Source of the DNA: Planctobacterium marinum
GTDB taxonomy: Bacteria > Pseudomonadota > Gammaproteobacteria > Enterobacterales > Alteromonadaceae
Reading direction: 5' to 3'
Length of the DNA: 64,000 nucleotides
Assembly (NCBI RefSeq): GCF_020687805.1
Contig: NZ_JAJEWQ010000009.1
Coordinates: 1-64,000 of the forward strand
The notes under the pieces were generated by a model. It was not told the DNA's origin. It saw only the letters and a program-made list of their open reading frames with translations, and made no database searches. Below, in pieces: positions 1 to 8,034 of this stretch. The position numbers were made by a program, and so were the translations under genes. Numbering within the stretch: position 1 is the first letter of the stretch; each line of letters opens with the position of its first letter.

Positions 1-56
1 AAATTTTTTGGGTCGACATCAAAATCAATCGATGCCCACACAGATTGTCTTATTGC

Positions 57-72
57 TGATTGTTAAAGAACG
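57..72 (-). promoter_or_regulatory. rRNA operon leader boxA
   Basis: Read on the minus strand this is GTTCTTTAACAATC, followed by an AGACAATCTGTGTGGGCA-type leader. That is the conserved boxA region of gammaproteobacterial rrn leaders, which loads the Nus antitermination complex. It lies just downstream of two rrn-type promoters. A 16S rRNA gene should therefore start left of position 1, outside the window. Confidence 0.8.
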
Positions 73-104
73 TTTGCCTGAGTCTCTCCTCAAGCGGGAT
101 GCGC

Positions 105-132
105 ATTCTACACTTCCCGTTTGGCTTGTCAA
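105..132 (-). promoter_or_regulatory. rRNA operon promoter (downstream, P2-like)
   Basis: On the minus strand a perfect TTGACA (-35, 127-132) is separated by 16 bp from TAGAAT (-10, 105-110) and followed by a GC-rich GCGC discriminator. This layout is typical of stringently controlled rRNA promoters in Alteromonadales and Vibrio. The start site would lie near position 97, upstream of boxA. Confidence 0.82.
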
Positions 133-265
133 CATGTTATTTGAATTTATTTTTTCAGGTAACTTGTTGTAGCCCGCTTACTTAAAGGCCTGTAGAGTTT
201 TCGCTCAATTCAGTTTTACACCTTAAGAAGCCGCTTGTAAGATTGTCTCCCCAAGCGAGGCGCGC

Positions 266-293
266 ATTCTACAGACATGATTTACACCGTCAA
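266..293 (-). promoter_or_regulatory. rRNA operon promoter (upstream, P1-like)
   Basis: On the minus strand TTGACG (288-293), a 16-bp spacer and TAGAAT (266-271) are followed by GCGCGCC. The -10 and discriminator repeat those of the promoter 160 bp downstream, which gives the classic tandem P1-P2 rrn arrangement. The AT-rich stretch from 294 to about 340 could supply an UP element or Fis sites, which is inference. Confidence 0.8.
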
Positions 294-634
294 TACTTTA
301 TTGCAAATAATTGCCAAATTTAATTCAGTTGCTGATTTTTCAGTCTGATCGGGTGAAATTAAGGCAGAATGATAAGAATACCCGCGATAATTACTTCACT
401 CACCGCCGAATAATAGACAACCGTCAGGCAGTATTCACTTAGCAATTAGTCGTAGATAGTTACTAGTGAGTGAACCGTGATTTTAGAATCAGCCATTGGC
501 TAATTAACTGAAGGATTGTGTTTAGTCAGATATTGGTTACTATTGTTACTGGGTAATTGATGTTTACACAACATTAACACTAACAAAGTCATTTACCCTG
601 ACAAATTACAATAATTATAGTTAAAGGATATCTC
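294..634. other. Intergenic region between rrn promoters and RRM gene
   Basis: AT-rich non-coding DNA between the leftward rrn promoters and the rightward RRM protein gene. It should hold upstream rrn elements and the RRM gene promoter. I cannot place a convincing -35/-10 pair for the latter. An AAGGA ribosome-binding site precedes the ATG at 635. Confidence 0.5.
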
Positions 635-1087
635 ATGCCATTTTTCTTACCAAGCCTGGCGATTGGCGCAATTGTCGGTGTTGCAGGCTACTTTCTATTA
701 GATTTCGGTCTTCTTGCCATCAACTCCCCTTTCGCCTTTCTACTAGGGTCCATCATTACTGCATTAATTCTTTCTTTTATGTCCGGTACTTCAGCGAGCA
801 ACCAGGACGATAGCGACGCAGATTCAGAAGTAGCGACGTTATATGTTGGAAATCTGCCATACCGCGTCAACGAACAAACCGTTAAGGACTATTTCGATAA
901 AGTAACCAACGTAAATTCGGTGCGCTTACTTCGCGATCGCAAAACCGGTAAAAGGAAGGGATTTGGATTCGTTGAAATTCCTGCGAACGATGTAGACAAG
1001 GTTGTCAAAAAACTAAACGACAGCGAGTTTGAAGATCGTACCCTGAAGGTACGAATCGCTAAAGATCGAAATGATAAAGAGGAATAA
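635..1087 (+). CDS. Membrane-anchored RRM RNA-binding protein
   Basis: This 150-residue protein joins two predicted transmembrane helices (about residues 6-23 and 33-49) to one RNA recognition motif (about 68-142). The short acidic linker is rich in Asp, Ser and Asn. RNP2 is LYVGNL (69-74) and RNP1 is KGFGFVEI (108-115), with both aromatic RNA-contact positions kept. RRM proteins of this size in bacteria are usually soluble cold-shock-type RNA binders. The two helices suggest this one is tethered to the inner membrane with the RRM in the cytoplasm, which is inference. The gene stands alone, has a good AAGGA ribosome-binding site, and ends just before a strong hairpin terminator shared with the convergent neighbour. 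Its RNA targets are unknown. Confidence 0.88.
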   Translation: MPFFLPSLAIGAIVGVAGYFLLDFGLLAINSPFAFLLGSIITALILSFMSGTSASNQDDSDADSEVATLYVGNLPYRVNEQTVKDYFDKVTNVNSVRLLRDRKTGKRKGFGFVEIPANDVDKVVKKLNDSEFEDRTLKVRIAKDRNDKEE

Positions 1088-1108
1088 CACTTTTTATCAG
1101 CATTAATA

Positions 1109-1140
1109 TAAAGAAAAGCGCCCCCCGGCGCTTTTCTTTA
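1109..1140. terminator. Bidirectional rho-independent terminator
   Basis: A perfect 14-bp stem (1109-1122 with 1127-1140) encloses a CCCC loop. A/T-rich arms on both sides mean it can work for both convergent genes. The last codons of the minus-strand neighbour run into the right arm. Confidence 0.85.
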
Positions 1141-2406
1141 TTCTGAAGCTCTATTCACATCAGCGGCTTTTGCCTGATTTTCTTTTTCTGATAATCCATT
1201 CAGCAAGCGCTGATTAAATTCCTGAAAACGGTTAAAGGCTTCCAGCAGTTCCGGGGTCTTAATATTTTCAACTTCACTAATAAGCCCATTAACCAGTTCA
1301 TCAAAGGTATTTCGTTGTCCAAACAACTCATCATTCTGATCCAATGTATCCAATAAATTATCAAGATATTGGGAGATGGTTTTGATTGCAGGTTTATCTG
1401 ACTGGTTATCTTCGTCTTTATAATTTGAAACCTGTTCATAGCGCTGCACGGTTTCCAACTTTTCAGTGCGTGACAATTCCAGCGCAAACCCGGCAATTTG
1501 AGAATCATCCAGACCGATTTCACTGGCCTGATTAAATGCCTTTTGAATATCGCCATTAAAAAACTCATCCACCAGACCCGATGTCTGTTCTACAAATTCG
1601 GCGATATCTTCCAGTTCTTCGGCACTCAACTCACCTTTCACCGAAAAACTAAAGCGCTCAGCCTGAATAAATTCATATGATTGCTGGGCACCAGCAGTCA
1701 GTTCAGAATTCCCGCCTTGTTGCTGTTCAGATTGTTGTTTGATAAACACTTCTTGTTGCGCTCTAAAGCGCTGAATAGTCTCGAAGGAAATCTGGACTTC
1801 ATCGCCATCGCGGGTAGTCAGCGTTAGTTCACTACTATTTTGTTGTTCAGCCGATACACTCTGTTGGGCTGTAACGGACTCTGCCTCTGCTTCACCAAAA
1901 TATTCTTCACGTAATTCATCTAAACCTTTGGTTATCGCTTTAAGACTATTGGTTATGCCTTCGTCCAGTTCTTCATTCATAAATGCAGCCAGGTCTTTTC
2001 TGGCCTGAGAAATGCCTTTTTCTACGCCTTTTTTGGCTTGCTCAAACATTTCGGTCAGCTTTTCATCATCGGCACCATTTTGCTTAGCCAGTTTCAATGC
2101 GCCACCAATGAATGTCAGTACATTTTCTGCAACTTCTTCAAAGTCAAAAGGCTTATTCTGAGGCCGGGGTTTTAAACCTGCCAATAACTCCTGCTGGCCT
2201 GAAAAGACAATTGTCTGATCAAAGTTAGTCTGCAAAATACGTGATGCCGCAACTGACTTAGCATTATTACTCAAGGAGACCTGTTCAGCCGCCAATTCCT
2301 TTAAAGCCTGATTTTCTCCCGCTGTTGCCAGCTTATCAGGCGTTACCTTTTTATTTTCCACCGGGGCCTTTTCAGAACCAGTGGATTTGATATCACCTAA
2401 GTTCAT
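1138..2406 (-). CDS. Hypothetical helical protein, possibly DUF5610-like
   Basis: This protein of about 422 residues has no signal peptide or membrane segment. It is acidic, rich in Gln, Glu and Ser, and predicted mostly helical. The N-terminal section contains a conserved-looking block around FSGQQELLAG followed by a helical FDFEEVAENVLTFIGGAL segment, reminiscent of the DUF5610 family common in Shewanella and Alteromonas. That resemblance is from memory. I chose the ATG at 2406 because GAGG sits 8 bases upstream; an ATG at 2430 would add eight residues but has poor spacing. It appears monocistronic and shares its terminator with the RRM gene. Function unknown. Confidence 0.65.
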   Translation of the reverse strand: MNLGDIKSTGSEKAPVENKKVTPDKLATAGENQALKELAAEQVSLSNNAKSVAASRILQTNFDQTIVFSGQQELLAGLKPRPQNKPFDFEEVAENVLTFIGGALKLAKQNGADDEKLTEMFEQAKKGVEKGISQARKDLAAFMNEELDEGITNSLKAITKGLDELREEYFGEAEAESVTAQQSVSAEQQNSSELTLTTRDGDEVQISFETIQRFRAQQEVFIKQQSEQQQGGNSELTAGAQQSYEFIQAERFSFSVKGELSAEELEDIAEFVEQTSGLVDEFFNGDIQKAFNQASEIGLDDSQIAGFALELSRTEKLETVQRYEQVSNYKDEDNQSDKPAIKTISQYLDNLLDTLDQNDELFGQRNTFDELVNGLISEVENIKTPELLEAFNRFQEFNQRLLNGLSEKENQAKAADVNRASE

Positions 2407-2568
2407 GACACTTTCCTCATTTAACCTCATCCCTTTTATCGGCTTCCTCTGATTAGATTTTAGTCGCTAATTAAAAGAAAGGCACAGGCAGAGGTGAACA
2501 AGGTAAAAATATGGTAGTATGCGCGGCTATTTCAATTTTATTTATCAATTTCCCGGCGACGACTTTCT

Positions 2569-3669
2569 ATGCAGCAGATTCCCAGTGATCCTGATGTTTA
2601 TCAGACACAACTTTTAGAAAAGCAAAAAAGACTCAGTGAACTCTTCAGTCCTTTTTTCGACGGAGAACTGGCCGTTTTCGAATCCCCTTTGCAACACTAC
2701 CGCTCCAGAGCAGAGTTTAGGGTGTGGCATGAAAACGATGACCTGTATCACATCATGTTTGACCAGAATACTAAGGAAAAATACAGAGTTGATCAGTTTC
2801 CGGTAGCAATCGAAACCATTAACGAGTTGATGGTGTCGCTGTTATTGCCTATTAGGGAAAACCCAATACTCAGACGCAAGCTGTTTCAAATCGATTATTT
2901 AAGTGGTTTGAGTGGCGATACGGTGATTTCGTTATTGTACCACCGTCAGCTTGACGAAAGCTGGGAAGCAGAAATAGCAAAATTAAAAGCGAAACTTAGC
3001 ACAGCACACCAGGTTAATTTCGTTGGCCGGGCCAAAAAACAAAAGCTGATAAAAGATCAGGATTTCATTACTGAGTCTTTAAAGGTATTCGATAATGAAT
3101 ATCAGTTTATGCATGTTGAAAACAGCTTTACCCAGCCCAATCCCTACGTAAATCAATCAATGATTGAATGGTGTATTGACAATACCCGTGACAGAAAGTC
3201 TGGCGATCTGCTGGAGTTTTATTGCGGTGCAGGAAACTTCTCAATACCGTTAGCGCAAAACTTTCGCAAAGTCGTCGGTACCGAGATTTCCAGAACATCG
3301 GTAGCTGCAGCAAACCACAACATTAAGCTTAACGGCGTGGACAACGTCTTTATCGCTCGTATGTCCAGTGAAGAATTTACCCAATACTATCAGACAGGCG
3401 AGGGCAAAAAGCGGCTTGAAGGAGCCGGGTTAGAAGACCTGGCAATCTCCACGGTGTTGGTAGATCCTCCCCGTGCCGGAATCGATGATGATACCCTTGA
3501 GTTGATTCGCGCATATGATGAGATCATTTACATTTCCTGTAACCCGGAAACCCTGATTGAAAATGTCACTACGCTCAGTTCCAGCCATAGCGTGGAAGAA
3601 TTAGCGTTGTTTGACCAGTTTCCTTATACCCATCACATAGAATCCGGTGTCATTCTCAGAAAAAAATAG
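2569..3669 (+). CDS. trmA: tRNA (uracil-5-)-methyltransferase TrmA
   Basis: This enzyme makes 5-methyluridine at position 54 of the tRNA T-loop, using S-adenosylmethionine. The 366-residue length matches the E. coli enzyme. The SAM-binding motif EFYCGAGNF is near residue 217, DPPRAGID near 302, and the nucleophilic cysteine lies in SCNPETL near 324, all intact. The N-terminal section matches the start of TrmA rather than RlmC or RlmD, which have an iron-sulfur cluster. The gene is convergent with fabR with only 14 bp between stops. In E. coli trmA also lies next to fabR, so the neighbourhood is conserved. Confidence 0.95.
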   Translation: MQQIPSDPDVYQTQLLEKQKRLSELFSPFFDGELAVFESPLQHYRSRAEFRVWHENDDLYHIMFDQNTKEKYRVDQFPVAIETINELMVSLLLPIRENPILRRKLFQIDYLSGLSGDTVISLLYHRQLDESWEAEIAKLKAKLSTAHQVNFVGRAKKQKLIKDQDFITESLKVFDNEYQFMHVENSFTQPNPYVNQSMIEWCIDNTRDRKSGDLLEFYCGAGNFSIPLAQNFRKVVGTEISRTSVAAANHNIKLNGVDNVFIARMSSEEFTQYYQTGEGKKRLEGAGLEDLAISTVLVDPPRAGIDDDTLELIRAYDEIIYISCNPETLIENVTTLSSSHSVEELALFDQFPYTHHIESGVILRKK

Positions 3670-3686
3670 CGTACAGTTGTGCGCTA
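3667..3686. repeat. Dyad between trmA and fabR stop codons
   Basis: A near-perfect 20-bp dyad (TAGCGTACA, two bases, TGTGCGCTA) spans both stop codons of the convergent pair. In RNA it forms a 9-bp hairpin with one G-U pair and could end transcription in both directions, although no U-run is seen. Its half-sites also resemble the FabR operator pattern (AGCG..ACA / TGT..GCT) found upstream of the desaturase gene. Confidence 0.5.
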
Positions 3687-4295
3687 CTCACTGTGATCTG
3701 AGCGTGCAAACCGCAACGCGCCAATGGCAATAAAACGCAATTGCTTTTCCACTCTTCTGGCCAAAAACAACTTCTGTTCGGCTGTCGCATCAATGGCCTC
3801 GGCACCGGCACTAAACACAATACGTACCATGGCTTCAGCCTGAAGCCCTGACATTTCACGACTCATTTTGGTGGTGGCCACCGTGTAATCCGTTAACTCC
3901 TCAACAAAATGAGCTATCTCTCTTTGTACTGCCGCCCTGAATGCCTGTGACGTACCGGTATGCTCACGCAGGAGCAGCCTGAAAACATTGCTGTTGGCAG
4001 ACACGTACTCCATAAAGGTGGCTACCGAGGTTTGAATAACACTGCCGCCCGATTCTATGCGAATACGCGCCTGACGCATCAGTTGCCTCAACGCTAACCC
4101 GGCTTCATCCACCAGGGTTAAACCCAATTCGTCAATGTCGGTAAAATGGCGATAAAAAGACGTTGGCGCAATGCCGGCTTTACGCGCCACTTCACGCAAG
4201 CTGATACTGGAGAGACCTCGTTGTTCATCCATGATGGAAAACGCTGCATCAATAATGGCTCTGCGCGTTTTTAACTTTTGTTCCTTACGATTCAA
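3684..4295 (-). CDS. fabR: TetR-family fatty-acid repressor FabR
   Basis: FabR represses unsaturated fatty-acid genes and responds to the ratio of unsaturated to saturated acyl thioesters. The 203-residue protein has an N-terminal TetR helix-turn-helix (about residues 10-57: [20 protein letters not shown]) and a helical ligand domain. The HTH, including the FYRHF recognition helix, closely follows the E. coli FabR form. The gene is divergent from an acyl-CoA desaturase, and the spacer contains a FabR-like palindrome. This matches the known role of the family. No ribosome-binding site anomaly is seen. Confidence 0.9.
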   Translation of the reverse strand: MNRKEQKLKTRRAIIDAAFSIMDEQRGLSSISLREVARKAGIAPTSFYRHFTDIDELGLTLVDEAGLALRQLMRQARIRIESGGSVIQTSVATFMEYVSANSNVFRLLLREHTGTSQAFRAAVQREIAHFVEELTDYTVATTKMSREMSGLQAEAMVRIVFSAGAEAIDATAEQKLFLARRVEKQLRFIAIGALRFARSDHSE

Positions 4296-4339
4296 TCGAC
4301 TTCCCCGAATTAGATCTGCAATGGGTTAACGGTTTCAGG

Positions 4340-4368
4340 TTGCCAATATTAGTTGAAGACACTAAAAT
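4340..4368 (+). promoter_or_regulatory. Desaturase promoter
   Basis: TTGCCA (4340-4345), a 17-bp spacer and TAAAAT (4363-4368) make a good sigma-70 promoter. Transcription would start near 4375, inside the FabR-type palindrome, so a bound repressor would block initiation directly. Confidence 0.65.
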
Positions 4369-4389
4369 TAGCGAACACTTGTAAGCTAA
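4368..4389. promoter_or_regulatory. FabR operator candidate
   Basis: A 22-bp interrupted palindrome with outer arms TTAGC and GCTAA and inner AC/GT pairs starts at the -10 box and ends 9 bp before the desaturase ATG. FabR sites in E. coli fabA and fabB are palindromes of the same AGCG-ACA-TGT-GCT type. Position and shape both support repression of the desaturase gene. Confidence 0.7.
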
Positions 4390-4398
4390 ACTTTGAAA

Positions 4399-5532
4399 AT
4401 GACTAAACCACCTCTTATTCTCGTAAACCTATTATTCTTTATTTTTACCGCCGCCGTCGCAATTTTTGTGGTGCCAATCGAAGCGTATTTTAACAGTTTT
4501 GACTGGAAAGAGGTGACTGCTTGTATCGCATTGATTTGGATGTCCGGGATGTCAATCACCGCTGGCTACCATCGCCTTTGGTCTCACAAAGCCTATGAAG
4601 CGCATACAATAGTCAAAATCTTTTACGCAATATTCGGAGCGATGGCCGTACAGCGCAGTATTCTGCACTGGTGTTCTGATCACCGTATCCATCATCGCCA
4701 CGTTGACGACAATGACAAAGATCCTTATTCGGCGAACAAAGGATTTTGGTTTTCTCATCTGGGCTGGATGTTGCGTGATTACAAAACGAATCCTTTTGAA
4801 GATTATGCCAACTGCCGCGATCTGCAAAAAGACAAGGTGGTTATGTGGCAGCACAATAATTACGGCAAAATTTCGCTGGCCGCCAATATTGGTATCCCGG
4901 CGTTGTTAGGCTGGTTAAACGGCGATGTTATTGGCATGCTTTTATTAGCCGGTGTATTGCGCCTGGTGGTAGTGCATCATGTCACCTTTTTCATTAATTC
5001 GTTGGCCCACCTTTGGGGAAGACAGCCTTATACAGATCAAAACACTGCAAAAGATAACGACATTCTGGCGTTTTTTACCTTTGGCGAGGGTTACCACAAT
5101 TTCCATCATATTTTTGAATACGACTATCGCAATGGTATTCGGTGGTGGCAATTTGATCCCACCAAGTGGTTAATCAAGGGATTGTCCTGGTTGAAATTAA
5201 CTTATAATTTACGCCGCTGTCCGGAAGAGCGCATTGAAAAAGCACGTATTGCCATGCAATTGCGTTATGCAACCCAAAAAACTCTGAGTTTGTCGCCCCC
5301 GAATAAAGAAGAAATTTTAGGTAAGCTTCAGGCGGAATATGATGCGCTGATGGTGAAGATGACAGAATTCTACCAGGCCAGAAAGTCTTTTATGGATCTG
5401 AAGAAACAAGCGCTTATCCAGTCTTATGAGGGTTTGGAAATACGCTATAAATACAAAGAACTAAAAGCCTCTTTGGAAGTGCAAAAGAATAAATGGCTGG
5501 ATCTAAGCCGAATGCCCCTTCAGTATGCCTGA
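4399..5532 (+). CDS. Acyl-CoA delta-9 desaturase
   Basis: This membrane di-iron enzyme introduces a cis-9 double bond into saturated acyl chains. The three histidine boxes of the class are present: HRLWSH, HRIHHRH and HNFHH. Hydrophobic pairs surround them. The protein has 377 residues when started at the ATG at 4399; a TTG at 4393 would add two residues. The C-terminal 90 residues form a charged, probably coiled-coil tail (KYKELKASLEVQKNKW), longer than the catalytic core needs. It is divergent from fabR and preceded by a palindrome overlapping the promoter, so its level is probably tuned to membrane fluidity. There is no strong ribosome-binding site before the ATG. Confidence 0.9.
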   Translation: MTKPPLILVNLLFFIFTAAVAIFVVPIEAYFNSFDWKEVTACIALIWMSGMSITAGYHRLWSHKAYEAHTIVKIFYAIFGAMAVQRSILHWCSDHRIHHRHVDDNDKDPYSANKGFWFSHLGWMLRDYKTNPFEDYANCRDLQKDKVVMWQHNNYGKISLAANIGIPALLGWLNGDVIGMLLLAGVLRLVVVHHVTFFINSLAHLWGRQPYTDQNTAKDNDILAFFTFGEGYHNFHHIFEYDYRNGIRWWQFDPTKWLIKGLSWLKLTYNLRRCPEERIEKARIAMQLRYATQKTLSLSPPNKEEILGKLQAEYDALMVKMTEFYQARKSFMDLKKQALIQSYEGLEIRYKYKELKASLEVQKNKWLDLSRMPLQYA

Positions 5533-5539
5533 ATCCTCC

Positions 5540-5560
5540 GGGCCGTTGCACAAACGGCCC
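5540..5560 (+). repeat. Hairpin between desaturase and sthA
   Basis: An 8-bp GC-rich stem (GGGCCGTT with AACGGCCC) and a 5-base loop follow the desaturase stop. No T-run follows, so this is a weak terminator or mRNA-stabilising hairpin rather than a clear rho-independent terminator. Confidence 0.5.
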
Positions 5561-5605
5561 ATACTTAGCTATGATTGTCGATAAGCGCTTGAATTGGAGA
5601 CAAAA

Positions 5606-7042
5606 ATGGCTAAACGAGCAAGTCGAAAAAGAGTACCCACCAAACCCAAATATCAATTTGATGCCATAGTTATTGGAACTGGTCCTGGCGGTGAGGGTGT
5701 CGCCATGCAATTAGCCAAAGCAGGTAAGAAAGTTGCGGTTATCGAAAAATATGAAATGGTGGGCGGCGGCTGTACTCACTGGGGCACCATACCTTCCAAA
5801 GCGCTAAGACATTCTGTGAGTCGTCTGATCGAATTTAACGGAAACCCACTGTACAATGACGGTGAAAAAGCCCACCATCTGACCTTCGAACAAATCCTCA
5901 ATCACGCGACGTCAGTCATTCGCAAACAAACCCAATTGCGAAGAGGCTTTTATGAACGAAACCGGGTCACAGTGTTGCACGGTGAAGCTTCTTTTGTTGA
6001 TCAGCACACGCTCAGGATTAATCACGATGACGGCTCAGTGGAAACACTGACAGCTGAACAGTTCGCGATTGCTACCGGCTCACGTCCGTATACACCGGTT
6101 GATGTCGATTTCAATCACCCACGTATTTACAACAGTGACACCATTCTTTCTTTAAACCATGACCCCAGCAATATTATTATCTATGGCGCCGGGGTAATTG
6201 GTACCGAATATGCCAGCATATTTCGGGGGATGAATGTCAAAGTCGACCTGGTGAATATGCGCGAAAGATTATTGTCGTTTTTGGATGCTGAAATCTCCGA
6301 TTCCATCAGCTATCACCTCTGGAACAGCGGCATCGTAATTCGCCACAACGAACAATACCAGGCAATTGAAGGGCGAGAAGACGGTGTTGTATTGCACTTA
6401 CAGTCTGGTAAAAAAATGAAAGCGGATTGTTTATTGTTTGCCAATGGTCGAACAGGTAACACCGATATGCTGAATCTGGACGCCGTAGGATTGAAAGCAG
6501 ATGGGCGAGGCCAATTGAGTGTTGACGCCAATTATAAAACCGAAATAGACAATATATACGCGGTGGGTGATGTGATCGGCTACCCCAGCCTGGCCTCCGC
6601 AGCATACAATCAGGGCAGATTTGCGGGCGAAGCCATGTTAAAAGGTGAGAGCCACTCCACCCTGGTAGAAGACATTCCAACGGGAATTTATACCATTCCG
6701 GAAATATCCTCTGTAGGCAAAACAGAACAGGAACTGACAGCCCTAAAAATTCCTTATGAAGTTGGCAGAGCACAGTTTAAACATCTTGCCAGAGCGCAGA
6801 TCGCCCACAGTCTGGTGGGTGGATTAAAAATTATTTTTCACAGAGAAACAAAAGAAGTGCTGGGGATTCATTGTTTTGGAGAAAGGGCTTCTGAGATTGT
6901 CCATATCGGACAAGCAATTATGCAGCAAGGAGGTAGTGCCAACAACATTGAATATTTTGTTAACACTACCTTTAACTATCCCACAATGGCTGAAGCCTAT
7001 CGGGTCGCTGCAATCAATGGATTAAACCGACTTTTCACCTGA
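5606..7042 (+). CDS. sthA: Soluble pyridine nucleotide transhydrogenase SthA
   Basis: SthA is a cytoplasmic FAD protein that moves electrons between NADPH and NAD+. The 478-residue protein has the FAD Rossmann motif GTGPGGEG near the N-terminus, the family-specific [15 protein letters not shown] segment, a second dinucleotide fold ([13 protein letters not shown]) and a C-terminal dimer domain. Only the first cysteine of the disulfide seen in lipoamide dehydrogenase is kept and the second is Thr. This distinguishes SthA from that enzyme. The start is the ATG at 5606 with GGAG upstream, not the TTG 12 bases earlier. Its 3' end overlaps the convergent small gene by 21 bp. sthA, fabR and trmA also cluster in enterobacteria. 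Confidence 0.95.
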   Translation: MAKRASRKRVPTKPKYQFDAIVIGTGPGGEGVAMQLAKAGKKVAVIEKYEMVGGGCTHWGTIPSKALRHSVSRLIEFNGNPLYNDGEKAHHLTFEQILNHATSVIRKQTQLRRGFYERNRVTVLHGEASFVDQHTLRINHDDGSVETLTAEQFAIATGSRPYTPVDVDFNHPRIYNSDTILSLNHDPSNIIIYGAGVIGTEYASIFRGMNVKVDLVNMRERLLSFLDAEISDSISYHLWNSGIVIRHNEQYQAIEGREDGVVLHLQSGKKMKADCLLFANGRTGNTDMLNLDAVGLKADGRGQLSVDANYKTEIDNIYAVGDVIGYPSLASAAYNQGRFAGEAMLKGESHSTLVEDIPTGIYTIPEISSVGKTEQELTALKIPYEVGRAQFKHLARAQIAHSLVGGLKIIFHRETKEVLGIHCFGERASEIVHIGQAIMQQGGSANNIEYFVNTTFNYPTMAEAYRVAAINGLNRLFT

Positions 7043-7372
7043 TGGCTGTTCGGCTTGCTCTGATTGCTGCTGCACCAGAGCACCACTGGCTTTATCGTCG
7101 TCATGAGCGATAATGTGGATTTCCATTAGTTCTGGATAAAATTGCATGGTGGCCATTGCATTGCCGCCAAGCTCTCCCATTTCAGAGTGAAAGCTCACCT
7201 GGAAATCTTTAAATTGAACATTGTTTTCGATTGTCTGAGACAAACATTCAGCGTTCAGCGTTAGCTCTTTCGACTCAACGCATTTAAACAAGTTGTTGTT
7301 GCTCGGCTCAGCCTCGGCAAATGACAATGTACTAACGAAACTTAATGCTAAAATAAGCATGGATTTGCGCAT
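7022..7372 (-). CDS. Small secreted protein, function unknown
   Basis: A protein of about 116 residues starts at the ATG at 7372 with a classic signal peptide ([19 protein letters not shown], cleavage after AEA or SFA). The mature part has two cysteines about 16 residues apart, so a disulfide is possible, and a Gln/Glu/Ser-rich C-terminus. I recognise no family. Longer readings to 7429 would place the signal peptide internally and are rejected. The final 21 bp overlap the 3' end of sthA on the other strand, so transcription from each gene crosses the other. Confidence 0.65.
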   Translation of the reverse strand: MRKSMLILALSFVSTLSFAEAEPSNNNLFKCVESKELTLNAECLSQTIENNVQFKDFQVSFHSEMGELGGNAMATMQFYPELMEIHIIAHDDDKASGALVQQQSEQAEQPSGEKSV

Positions 7373-7461
7373 CTTTACCTCCGGAATAAGTGCCAATCTT
7401 GATATTAGCGTAACACATCCAATTATCAATGTAACCGTTTTTGATTATATTCTTTTTTTAT

Positions 7462-8034
7462 ATGACTAGTTTAAAACAGAGAATAAGTGAATGTAAGCTG
7501 TGTGAAGCATGTCTTCCCTACCCTGCCAAACCCATTTTTCAGTTCAGCTCCAAGGCAAAACTGATCATTATTGGACAGGCTCCGGGTAAACAAGCCCATG
7601 ACAGCGGCACCCCGTGGAACGACCAATCAGGGCAACGTTTAAGAGCCTGGCTGAGTATAAGTAATACTTTGTTTTACAACGAAAATGTTGTTGCTTTGGT
7701 GCCAATGGGTTTCTGTTTTCCGGGTAGCGGAAAAAGCGGTGATTTACCGCCCAGAAAAGAATGCGCACCGACCTGGCATCCGCTTTTGCTTTCGTTTTTT
7801 TCAAACCAGGTACCACGATTATTAGTTGGCAGTTACGCGCAAAACTACTACCTGAACGACAAACGCTCACTAACTGAACGTTGCAAAAACTGGCGAGACT
7901 ATGGTGAAAATACGCTGCCGTTACCTCATCCATCTCCCAGAAACAATATTTGGATAAAGAAAAACCCCTGGTTTGAAGCAGAGGTTTTACCTGAATATCA
8001 ACGTATTGTTAGTTCAATTCTCAGTCAGTGCTAA
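7462..8034 (+). CDS. Uracil-DNA glycosylase-family protein
   Basis: A 190-residue protein of the uracil-DNA glycosylase superfamily, which excises damaged bases from DNA. The first motif reads GQAPGKQAHDSGTPW followed by SGQRLRAWL. The later HPSPRNNIW segment supplies the histidine motif. An N-terminal CKLCEAC element resembles the two-cysteine start of family 4/5-like enzymes but is not a full Fe-S quartet. I place it in the uracil-DNA glycosylase-like group seen next to core genes in gammaproteobacteria. The ATG at 7462 is preferred over a TTG at 7441. The stop overlaps the end of the convergent response-regulator gene by 4 bp. Confidence 0.8.
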   Translation: MTSLKQRISECKLCEACLPYPAKPIFQFSSKAKLIIIGQAPGKQAHDSGTPWNDQSGQRLRAWLSISNTLFYNENVVALVPMGFCFPGSGKSGDLPPRKECAPTWHPLLLSFFSNQVPRLLVGSYAQNYYLNDKRSLTERCKNWRDYGENTLPLPHPSPRNNIWIKKNPWFEAEVLPEYQRIVSSILSQC

